A DNA stretch of 64,000 nucleotides, from the NCBI RefSeq assembly GCF_036786105.1, contig NZ_DAIQRQ010000012.1, positions 41,838-105,837 of the forward strand, given 5' to 3'. The notes under the pieces are model-generated. The model was not told where the DNA came from and searched no databases. It was given only the letters and a program-made list of their open reading frames with translations. This DNA comes from Ohtaekwangia sp036786105. Its GTDB lineage: Bacteria; Bacteroidota; Bacteroidia; Cytophagales; Cyclobacteriaceae. A program made the position numbers and the translations under genes. How positions within the stretch are numbered: the first letter of the stretch is position 1; each line of letters opens with the position of its first letter. Of the stretch, positions 57,642 through 64,000 are shown one piece after another.

Positions 57642-59504
57642 TTATTTGCGATTGAGTTCTTGTTGCGTGATCTCTAATGCTTCGAGACTTATTTTTAAAT
57701 TTCTTGCTACTTCTTCTGCCACTTGCCAATCATCTGCCTGCGTAGATTTCTGCGCCAGCTGTGTTTCGAGAGACTGAATTTTTTCTTGTTGCTCACGTTC
57801 CTTGCGTGCGAAATTCGCGGTAGCTTCTTCCCAACGGGAAGCAGGTATATTCTTGCCCGATTCCTGTTCCAACTCCTGAATGCGCTCGATGTAGCTGCGT
57901 TCCTTGCGGGCTACTTCTTCCTGCGTGGCCTGAAGTTCCTCCATATTCTGTCGCATCTCTTCTTCCTGTGCACGCATTTGTTCAGTCTGCTCCTGGAATT
58001 GCTCTATGAGCTGACGGTTCTTTTGTGCTGCCCGCACCGAGCTAATGGTAGAAGCGATAGTTTCGCCAAGTTTCTCTACAAAGGCAATCTCATGCGACTG
58101 ATACTCCTGGAACGAGGCAAGCTCTACAATGCCGTATACATCGGTATCAACTTTAAGCGGTACGATGAGTATGGAGCGCGGATTGGCATCGCCAAGTCCG
58201 GAAGTTATGCGCACATATTCATCCGGAAAATTAGTATAGTAGTTTGTTTCGCGTTCCAGAAAAGTTTGTCCTAAAAGGCCTTCTCCCAGTTTTATCCTGC
58301 GTGTTTCATATTTCTTGATGTCGAAAGCAAACAGCGAGATCAGTTCGAGGTATCGGTTGTTTTCATCTTCATCATTAAGAATATATAGCGCTCCCTGGTT
58401 TGATCTGGTGTATTGCACCAGGCTTGAAATAATTTTATCGCCCAGCTTGTTGATGTCGTCATTGGAGGAACGAAGTATATCTACAAACCTGGTAAGACCT
58501 TCGTTGGCCCATTGGCGTTTGCGCTCTTCTTCATTTAATGTCTTCAGCTTGCTTTGCATCTCGATCAGGGAATCGGCAAGCTTGTTTTTGCCGAGATTGT
58601 ATCCATTGTCGAGCGTGGTTTTATAGTCTATATCGAGGTTGCCCTGCCCGATAGCGGTAACAAAATCGGTCGCATCTTTCAGGTTCTCCAGCGTATCGTT
58701 GATCACCGTAGAGAGTTGACTAATCTCATGCGGAAAAGAGTCACGGGTCTGCTGATGAGCGGCAGCATTGGTGCGCAATTTTTTCAATGGAGTCAATACA
58801 TACTTGTCAAACATGAAGAAGATCAGGGTGAGAAGACCTATATCGAAAACGATGATGGTAATTACCCATCCATGTACTGAAGACTTTTGTTGATGTACCT
58901 CATTTTCAAGGTCGTTAAAAAGATTGTCGTACCACTGGGATAAGGTTAAGGCCAGGCTTTCTGCCCTCACAATGGCTCCGGTGGAAACGGCAGCCTGTGT
59001 CTGTTGTATAGGAGCAGGTGTTGTGGCTATCGCTGTGCTATCCACATGCGTACTGTCTCCGGTGATGGGTACTGTTGCAGTTGGCAGAGTTTGTACTGGA
59101 GATAAAGAGAGTGTTTCTCTTACTGCTTCTTTGTAGGCGGTCCAGTACTCCATCAGGTTATCGTATGATATGCGGGGAAGACGCGAGAGGGGCTTAAGCA
59201 GTACATCGGTACGATCGACACGACCTCCTTTGCCGAGTACCTGGAGTATGTGATCCTGCTGCACAATGCGGGCCTCAATATCTACACTGAAGTCACCCTT
59301 TCTGGAAGTTTGCCGCTGCACCAGCAACGCTATTTGCTGGCTGGCCAATTGGGCGCTCCTGGTAAAGTCCAGTCGCTGTTCGGCTTCGTCCAATACATTG
59401 ATGCGGTGTTGAATAATATAAAATTCTGCAAAGTATATTAAGAACATTACAACAAGCAGATAAATACTGATCAGTCGCAGAGATGTATCGCGCAGAAATT
59501 TCAT
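57642..59504 (-). CDS. Membrane HAMP-GAF coiled-coil signalling protein
   Basis: A 620-residue protein with TM1 (about residues 6-30), a periplasmic helical region (about 35-205) containing a Thr/Pro/Ala-rich low-complexity stretch, TM2 (about 210-230), a HAMP-like helix pair (about 235-290) and a GAF domain (about 355-495, with LGEGLLGQTFLERE and LIVPLKVDTDVYGIVELASF). A 120-residue C-terminal coiled coil contains MEELQATQEE. No kinase, phosphatase or cyclase domain follows, so its output must be through partners. It resembles an MCP in topology but lacks the MCP hairpin tip, so CheA coupling is unlikely. The ATG at 59504 is preferred to a TTG 12 codons upstream. It precedes the cheR operon and may be its substrate (inference). 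Confidence 0.82.
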   Translation of the reverse strand: MKFLRDTSLRLISIYLLVVMFLIYFAEFYIIQHRINVLDEAEQRLDFTRSAQLASQQIALLVQRQTSRKGDFSVDIEARIVQQDHILQVLGKGGRVDRTDVLLKPLSRLPRISYDNLMEYWTAYKEAVRETLSLSPVQTLPTATVPITGDSTHVDSTAIATTPAPIQQTQAAVSTGAIVRAESLALTLSQWYDNLFNDLENEVHQQKSSVHGWVITIIVFDIGLLTLIFFMFDKYVLTPLKKLRTNAAAHQQTRDSFPHEISQLSTVINDTLENLKDATDFVTAIGQGNLDIDYKTTLDNGYNLGKNKLADSLIEMQSKLKTLNEEERKRQWANEGLTRFVDILRSSNDDINKLGDKIISSLVQYTRSNQGALYILNDEDENNRYLELISLFAFDIKKYETRRIKLGEGLLGQTFLERETNYYTNFPDEYVRITSGLGDANPRSILIVPLKVDTDVYGIVELASFQEYQSHEIAFVEKLGETIASTISSVRAAQKNRQLIEQFQEQTEQMRAQEEEMRQNMEELQATQEEVARKERSYIERIQELEQESGKNIPASRWEEATANFARKEREQQEKIQSLETQLAQKSTQADDWQVAEEVARNLKISLEALEITQQELNRK

Positions 59505-59727
59505 AAACCCCAAGTAAAGTAAAATACCCCTAAACCCCAAAAACGCGGTATGGAAAAAGCTGAAAGTGGGTATTCATGTTATCTATACTGTTGCAGGAAT
59601 GTGTGTGCGACTTTGTCATTCGTTGATCGATATTCCTTGTTCGGTATTTTGAGATGCTGGTGACTTGGAGCTTTGGCCTCATTCCTTCCCTTCCGCAAAT
59701 GGAGAAGGAATTGCTATAGTTACGATG

Positions 59728-60192
59728 CTACAAGCTGGCGTTACTAAAAGCGAACGGAAGCAATGAGCTTGCAGAAGGCGCCTTAACCCACTTGCCGTCC
59801 TGGCTTTGCATTACAATTTCGATAGGAGCTTGTTGACGGTTTTCAAATTCCAGCAATACTTGCCGGCACTCACCACAGCAGGTAGCGGGCGTGAGATCAG
59901 GTTCGTTTCGCTTTTGTGCCGTTACGGCTATCTTCAAGATTTTAACATGGGGGTAAAGTGCGTATGCCGAAAACAGTGCTACACGCTCTGCGCATAGGCC
60001 TGAAGGATAGGCGGCATTCTCCTGGTTCATGCCGGTAATCACCGAACCATCGTCCAGCAAGGCTGCGGCACCTACCATAAAGTTGGAGTAGGGAGCGTAT
60101 GCATGCGCGAGCGCATCTTTTGCTTTTTGTACCAGTTCTTTCGATACGGTATCAAGGTCGTTCAGTGAGTCTGCTATAATAAATTGTGACAT
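59728..60192 (-). CDS. cdd: Cytidine deaminase
   Basis: A 154-residue homotetramer-type cytidine deaminase converting (deoxy)cytidine to uridine. The zinc site is formed by C-A-E in GLCAERVALFSAY and by two Cys in TCCGECRQVLLEF. NFMVGAAALLDDGSVITGMNQENAAYP provides the substrate-binding strand. The usual PCG appears as CCG, one residue different but retaining the zinc ligand. Length is slightly over the norm of about 130-140. The gene is single and divergent from the saccharopine dehydrogenase-like gene. Confidence 0.93.
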   Translation of the reverse strand: MSQFIIADSLNDLDTVSKELVQKAKDALAHAYAPYSNFMVGAAALLDDGSVITGMNQENAAYPSGLCAERVALFSAYALYPHVKILKIAVTAQKRNEPDLTPATCCGECRQVLLEFENRQQAPIEIVMQSQDGKWVKAPSASSLLPFAFSNASL

Positions 60193-60214
60193 AGGCTATC
60201 TAGCTTAGAACATG

Positions 60215-60244
60215 AAAAGTTAGTGAAAAAGCTGTATGCACAAA
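60215..60244 (-). promoter_or_regulatory. Candidate promoter of the cytidine deaminase gene
   Basis: On the minus strand TTTG (60241-60244) and TAACTTTT (60215-60222, one mismatch to TAnnTTTG) are 18 bases apart, about 23-50 bases upstream of the ATG at 60192. Confidence 0.4.
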
Positions 60245-60326
60245 GCAACTGTTGAAAAGGTGAAGCGTGTTGTTTCCTTTCTCACTTTTACGGTTAGTTT
60301 TACGACCCGATAGTAACAGTATAAAC

Positions 60327-61658
60327 ATGAAAACTATTCTTGCCCTCGGAGCCGGCCGATCATCTTCTGTGTTGATTGCTTATCTGCTACAGGAAGCCAG
60401 TGTGCATCGATGGAAAATTATTGTAGGCGATCTCTCAGAAGAAGCAGCCCGTGAGCGGATTGGAAACTCTCCTTACGGTGAGGCTATCCGCTTTGATGTG
60501 CTGGATGAAGCAGGCAGCAGGAAAACGATAGCCGGTGCCGATGTAGTGATCTCATTGATGCCGGCACACTTTCATCCTATTGTAGCTACCTATTGCCTGG
60601 CATTGAATAAACATTTACTCACGGCCAGCTATGTATCGGATGAGATGAAGGCACTGGATTACGAAGCGCGACAAAAAGGATTGTTGCTGCTGAATGAATG
60701 CGGACTTGATCCGGGCATTGATCACATGAGTGCCATGCAGGTGATAGACCGCATCAAGCAGGAGGGTGGCAAACTTGTTTCATTCGAATCATTTACAGGC
60801 GGGTTGATTGCCCCGGAAACAGATCCTGCTAATCCCTGGCGCTATAAATTTACCTGGAACCCGCGCAATGTAGTGATGGCCGGACAAAGCACCGCTAAAT
60901 ATATACAGGAAGGTAAGTATAAATATATACCGTATCAGCAATTGTTTAGTCGTATTACACCCGTGCATGTTACCGGATATGGCGATTATGAAGGATATGC
61001 GAACCGTGATTCGTTGAAGTATATCGATACCTATCAACTGCAAGGTATAGGAACAATGTTGCGAGGCACGTTGCGTAATAAAGGATTTTGCGCTGCCTGG
61101 AATATACTGGTGCAGTTAGGATGCTGTGAAGATACCTACAGAATGGAAGGCGTTGATACGATGACGCACCGGAGTTTTATAGAAGCCTTTGTAGAAGCCA
61201 ATGCAACACTTACGCTGGAACAAAAACTGATGCAGCACTTTAGTATAGAAAACGATGGACCAGAGATGACGCGTTTGCGCTGGTCAGGTTTGTTTGACGA
61301 AGAACCTGTCGGTATTACCAGTGGCACACCGGCACAAATACTGGAGCATATACTCAATAAGAAATGGAAGCTGCAGGAAGGTGACAATGACTTTATCGTA
61401 ATGTGGCACCGCTTTGTATACGAACGTGGAGGTAAACATCATGAAATACAGGCATCGCTGATTGCAAGAGGCGAAGATGCTATACACACGGCTATGGCAA
61501 AAACGGTGGGCCTTCCGTTAGGCATCTCCGCCAAACTTTTATTGCAAGGTAAAATTGCCAGCCGCGGCGTAACGATACCGGTAACACCGGAATTTTATAT
61601 ACCAGTTTTACAAGAGTTGAAAACGCTGGGCGTGGAGTTAACGGAGGTGGAGAAGTAA
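60327..61658 (+). CDS. Saccharopine dehydrogenase-like oxidoreductase
   Basis: A 443-residue NAD(P)-binding protein of the saccharopine dehydrogenase/reductase (Lys9) type. The Rossmann start is ILALGAGRSSSVLIAYL; DVVISLMPAHFHPIVA and NECGLDPGIDHMSAMQVID are the family-specific substrate-domain segments. SFTGGLIAPETDPANPWRYKFTW is typical of bacterial members. It may act in lysine catabolism or in a related alpha-aminoadipate or carboxynorspermidine-type reaction. No lysine-ketoglutarate reductase partner is adjacent. The ATG at 60327 places the Rossmann strand at the very N-terminus, so it is preferred over the longer frame. Confidence 0.88.
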   Translation: MKTILALGAGRSSSVLIAYLLQEASVHRWKIIVGDLSEEAARERIGNSPYGEAIRFDVLDEAGSRKTIAGADVVISLMPAHFHPIVATYCLALNKHLLTASYVSDEMKALDYEARQKGLLLLNECGLDPGIDHMSAMQVIDRIKQEGGKLVSFESFTGGLIAPETDPANPWRYKFTWNPRNVVMAGQSTAKYIQEGKYKYIPYQQLFSRITPVHVTGYGDYEGYANRDSLKYIDTYQLQGIGTMLRGTLRNKGFCAAWNILVQLGCCEDTYRMEGVDTMTHRSFIEAFVEANATLTLEQKLMQHFSIENDGPEMTRLRWSGLFDEEPVGITSGTPAQILEHILNKKWKLQEGDNDFIVMWHRFVYERGGKHHEIQASLIARGEDAIHTAMAKTVGLPLGISAKLLLQGKIASRGVTIPVTPEFYIPVLQELKTLGVELTEVEK

Positions 61659-61670
61659 AATCGATTCGAT

Positions 61671-62120
61671 CTATTTCCGCTCGTAAGCTTCATCGATCAG
61701 AAGCCGCGAACCGCGAGCCGCTTGAACAGCCAGTTCATCGCACCGCTCGTTTTCGGGGTGGCCTGCGTGGCCTTTTACCCACGTGAATCGTGGTTGAAAT
61801 TTCTGATGCAGGGGTATGTATTGTTGCCACAGATCAGCATTGGCTTTGTCTTTAAAATTTTTCTTTTGCCAGTTCCAAAGCCAGCCTTTTTCTACCGCGT
61901 TGATAACGTATTCCGAGTCGGAGAAGATAGCCACCGGTATACCTTCTTTCTTAATAGCTTGCAGTCCTTTGATCACCGCCAAAAGTTCCATGCGGTTATT
62001 GGTAGTAAGACGGAAGCCTTCTGATAATTCTTTTACAGCATCTTTAAATTTGAGAATAACGCCATAGCCACCCGGGCCGGGATTTCCCTGCGCTGCACCA
62101 TCGGTATAGATTCGGATCAT
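61671..62120 (-). CDS. rnhA: Ribonuclease HI
   Basis: A 149-residue RNase HI that cleaves RNA in RNA:DNA hybrids. The catalytic acidic residues are visible: D7 in IRIYTDGAAQGNPGPG, E45 in TTNNRMELLAV, D68 in IFSDSEYVINA and the last Asp in NERCDELAVQA. The handle region WLWNWQKKNFKDKAN and WVKGHAGHPENE match the classical E. coli type. Length is standard. The start ATG overlaps the marC stop by 4 bases, so they are co-translated. Identification is firm. Confidence 0.95.
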   Translation of the reverse strand: MIRIYTDGAAQGNPGPGGYGVILKFKDAVKELSEGFRLTTNNRMELLAVIKGLQAIKKEGIPVAIFSDSEYVINAVEKGWLWNWQKKNFKDKANADLWQQYIPLHQKFQPRFTWVKGHAGHPENERCDELAVQAARGSRLLIDEAYERK

Positions 62121-62683
62121 AATGCGTGAGTCTTGAAAATTTTAACAGCAATCGCCAGCAGAATAACACCGAAGACCCGGCGGAGTACAGCAAAGCCCGA
62201 CTTGCCTATAACACGCTCAAGCCACACGGACGAGCGGAGCACGAGGTAAACAAACATGAGGTTGAGTAATATACCTACAAGGATATTAACCTCTTCGTAA
62301 ACAGCACGCAGTGAAAGTATAGTAGTCATGGTACCGGCACCGGCAATGAGCGGGAATGCCAGTGGCACAATGGAGCCGGAGCCCTTTGCATCCGGATCGT
62401 CTTTGATCAATGTAATGCCAAGGATCATTTCCATGGCAACAATGAAAATTACGATAGCACCGGCTACGGCAAAAGAGGCAACATCTAATCCGAATAACGT
62501 AAGTATAGACTGACCGAGAAACAGAAATCCTACCATGAGTGCTGCCGAGATGATGGTAGCTTTCTCTGCATGGATGCGTCCTTCACGTTTACGGATGATA
62601 ATGATAAACGGGATCGATCCGAGTATATCGATAACAGAAAACAGGATAAGGGTTACAGAAAATATTTCCTTGAAATTGAACAT
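62117..62683 (-). CDS. MarC family membrane protein (UPF0056)
   Basis: A 188-residue inner-membrane protein with six predicted helices. MarC/UPF0056 features include FSVIDILGSIPFI, the G-x-x-I-L-x-x-F-G helix, LIKDDPDAKGSGSIVPLAFPLIAGAG and the final AVKIFKTHAL. Despite its old name the family has no confirmed role in antibiotic resistance, and transport activity is unproven. It overlaps rnhA by 4 bases. A terminator-like hairpin lies 19 bases upstream of its start codon. Confidence 0.88.
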   Translation of the reverse strand: MFNFKEIFSVTLILFSVIDILGSIPFIIIIRKREGRIHAEKATIISAALMVGFLFLGQSILTLFGLDVASFAVAGAIVIFIVAMEMILGITLIKDDPDAKGSGSIVPLAFPLIAGAGTMTTILSLRAVYEEVNILVGILLNLMFVYLVLRSSVWLERVIGKSGFAVLRRVFGVILLAIAVKIFKTHAL

Positions 62684-62701
62684 AGCGCAAAACTAACGAA
62701 A

Positions 62702-62725
62702 AAAGCCAGATATGAATCTGGCTTT
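62702..62725 (-). terminator. Hairpin just upstream of marC
   Basis: AAAGCCAGAT and ATCTGGCTTT pair over ATGA. On the minus strand the stem runs into TTTTTTCG. Since the gene further upstream already has its own terminator (62821-62848), this one may end a short transcript or act as attenuator for marC-rnhA. Confidence 0.65.
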
Positions 62726-62820
62726 CAGGGAAGGTCTTTATCCATTATTTAATTGAACTGACAGGCACGCTCACTCACTATCGTAAAATTGAATCTTGCT
62801 TTTGTGGGAGACGAAAAAAG

Positions 62821-62848
62821 AAGGCCGCCCTTTTTTGAGGGCGGCCTT
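62821..62848 (-). terminator. Terminator of the beta-barrel gene at 62871
   Basis: AAGGCCGCCC and GGGCGGCCTT form a GC-rich 10-bp perfect stem with an 8-base loop, 23 bases after the stop codon. On the minus strand it is followed by CTTTTTTCG. Confidence 0.88.
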
Positions 62849-62870
62849 TCCATACATTCACTAATAGAAT

Positions 62871-63485
62871 TTATTGAAGGCTGATGGGTACGCCTACCGT
62901 AAATTGGAAACCACCGTTTTTAGCTTTGACGTCATCTGTAAATTTTGTCAAGCCCAAGCCATAGCGAACATCCACCATAACTTTGCCGGCAATCAAAACA
63001 CCACCGCCGAATTGTACTCCGAAGTCAATCTGGTTGCTGAAATATACAATTCCATCATCATCGCCGTCTCCAAATTTTACTTTGGAGCTGTATTTCATGT
63101 TGCCTTCTTCGTAGGAGACTTTACCGCCAAGACCGTATGCTACTGAAGGACCTGCATTAACATAAAACTTTGTAACATCGCCGAAGGAAGCCTTCACCAG
63201 AACCGGAAGCTCAAGGTAATTCAAGTTCAATTTTGCGGTTCCTCCGTCTTCGCTTGCTTTAAATCCTTTTTGGATATAGTTCAATTCAGGTTGAATGGAG
63301 AACGCTCCTTTGCCTAGGGGCAGATTGAATCCAGCACCCAGGGTAAGGCCTGCTTTTGAATCAGTGCCGCTGGCGTCACTTCCATGAATGTTTGACAAAG
63401 ACAGACCAGCTTTCGGAATAATTGACTGTGCATAAGACGCACCTACTGCAACGATCAATGCAACAACTAGTAACAGTTTTTTCAT
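62871..63485 (-). CDS. Outer-membrane beta-barrel protein (PorT/OMP_b-brl_2 type)
   Basis: A 204-residue exported protein with a signal peptide (MKKLLLVVALIVAVGASYAQ) and an eight-stranded barrel pattern of the PF13568 type: PKAGLSLSNIHGSD, GLTLGAGFNLPLGKGAF, SIQPELNYIQKGF, LNYLELPVLVKASFGD, FYVNAGPSVAYGLGG and VDVRYGLGLTKF. Such small barrels are very common in Bacteroidota, mostly of unknown function. It is related in fold to the PorT-like protein at 43754-44488, but lacks the ubiE context and is shorter. The gene is single with its own terminator. Confidence 0.85.
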   Translation of the reverse strand: MKKLLLVVALIVAVGASYAQSIIPKAGLSLSNIHGSDASGTDSKAGLTLGAGFNLPLGKGAFSIQPELNYIQKGFKASEDGGTAKLNLNYLELPVLVKASFGDVTKFYVNAGPSVAYGLGGKVSYEEGNMKYSSKVKFGDGDDDGIVYFSNQIDFGVQFGGGVLIAGKVMVDVRYGLGLTKFTDDVKAKNGGFQFTVGVPISLQ

Positions 63486-63963
63486 AAGGTATAATTGTGT
63501 TTAAAAATGAGGCGCAATCTTACATGATTCGTTGTTATGCATACAGTTAATATGCTGATTAAAGGCACTTGAAAAAAATATACCACGAATAGCGATGTGT
63601 ATTAGGATTATATGTAGCTATAAATGAGGTAATTATATTGAATTCTATTTATTGCCAATGGTTTTATAGCGGATAAAAATGAAAATGCGGAACCTCAACG
63701 AGTATTTTGTCTGCCCAAATCTTAATCTAAACTTAGTTAAAGCACCGGATGACTGCAGGTATCGACCGGGTATTTTATACTATATTTCTTCTAAAAAATA
63801 TCTGGTATTGTAATACGACCTGCCTTTGTTACCTGCCTTGTTGCTATTGGTATAGGTTGGTCTATCCTGGTAATCCAAAGATATCTTGCTGCCATAACCT
63901 TTTGATCAACCTGATAATACATCGAATCATTCATTTCTCATCAACTGATGTTCTGCATGATTA
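63486..63963. other. Intergenic region without recognised gene
   Basis: AT-rich sequence upstream of the beta-barrel gene. A 44-codon frame at 63679-63813 (plus strand, begins MKMRNLNEYF) has no family resemblance and is probably chance. No RNA gene or strong hairpin was seen. Confidence 0.5.
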
Positions 63964-64000
63964 TGCTAGCCAGTGCGAAGTTGAGTTTTGTGTTTTTGGG
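63964..64000 (+). repeat. Nested-hairpin repeat element, copy 3 (left end, cut by window edge)
   Basis: TGCTAGCCAGTGCGAAGTTG matches the left terminal inverted repeat of the copy at 18599, with one difference in the first 20 bases. The element continues beyond the window. Confidence 0.7.

Noticed and set aside
47396..59504. Classical chemotaxis operon
   Set aside because: No MCP signalling tip, CheA, CheW or CheY is encoded; only CheR and CheB are present, beside SiaB/SiaC homologues.

Overview
The window reads as a chromosomal segment of a Bacteroidota bacterium, most likely of the order Cytophagales (Chryseolinea/Ohtaekwangia-like; an inference from gene content, not a search). Supporting signs are TAnnTTTG-type promoter elements, few Shine-Dalgarno sites, a porT gene next to ubiE and a PorE-like OmpA protein (type IX secretion), families largely confined to this phylum (DUF4421, DUF5606, DUF6588, SiaB/SiaC homologues) and a Nudix-type AraR regulator. 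No rRNA, tRNA, CRISPR array, prophage or recognisable transposase was seen. There is one 100-N gap (9528-9627), and it looks like an assembly artefact.

Layout. 1-6.95 kb: arabinose locus (3' end of araA, sodium/sugar symporter, AraR-like regulator, two secreted GH51 arabinofuranosidases), closed by a terminator. 7.1-11.4 kb: MgtC-like protein, DUF2807 secreted protein, YigZ, the gap, a small membrane ORF and a TetA-like MFS exporter. 11.4-12.2 kb: decayed genes and a nested-hairpin repeat. 12.2-17.2 kb: envelope-sensing locus with a LytTR response regulator, LytS-type kinase, DUF4288 protein, LiaF-like protein and a second LiaI-like protein. Both promoters carry the same 21-bp-spaced direct repeat. 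A wHTH-nucleotidyltransferase pair with its own palindromic operator sits between them. 17.4-23.2 kb: tandem lipoproteins, a second hairpin repeat, GH78 rhamnosidase, NudK-like hydrolase and a DEDDy exonuclease. 23.4-31.9 kb: amino-acid permease, GlcG/HbpS-like protein, an acyl/lipid-flavoured operon ending in a glycosyltransferase, an rsgA-dioxygenase pair and waaA. 32-46 kb: beta-barrel proteins and housekeeping genes (enoyl-CoA hydratase, LMW-PTP, aspartate kinase, FBPase, EngB, PorE-like, UbiE, PorT, SDR). 46-59.5 kb: a large minus-strand signalling cluster. 59.7-64 kb: cytidine deaminase, saccharopine dehydrogenase-like protein, RNase HI, MarC, a beta-barrel protein, and the left end of a third hairpin repeat at the window edge.

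The most interesting region is 47.4-59.5 kb. A CheR methyltransferase and a receiver-less CheB methylesterase are encoded without MCP, CheA, CheW or CheY. They sit beside two membrane HAMP/GAF proteins, one a 1153-residue GAF-PAS-PAS-SpoIIE phosphatase, a SiaB-type kinase, a SiaC-type phosphoprotein and a TerB-ABC transporter fusion. Both HAMP/GAF proteins carry an EExxAT coiled-coil motif that resembles chemoreceptor methylation sites. This suggests a partner-switching pathway tuned by reversible methylation, possibly acting on the transporter. The second notable signal is a family of nested-palindrome repeats with roughly 56-bp terminal inverted repeats, whose stems differ in sequence between copies yet remain paired.
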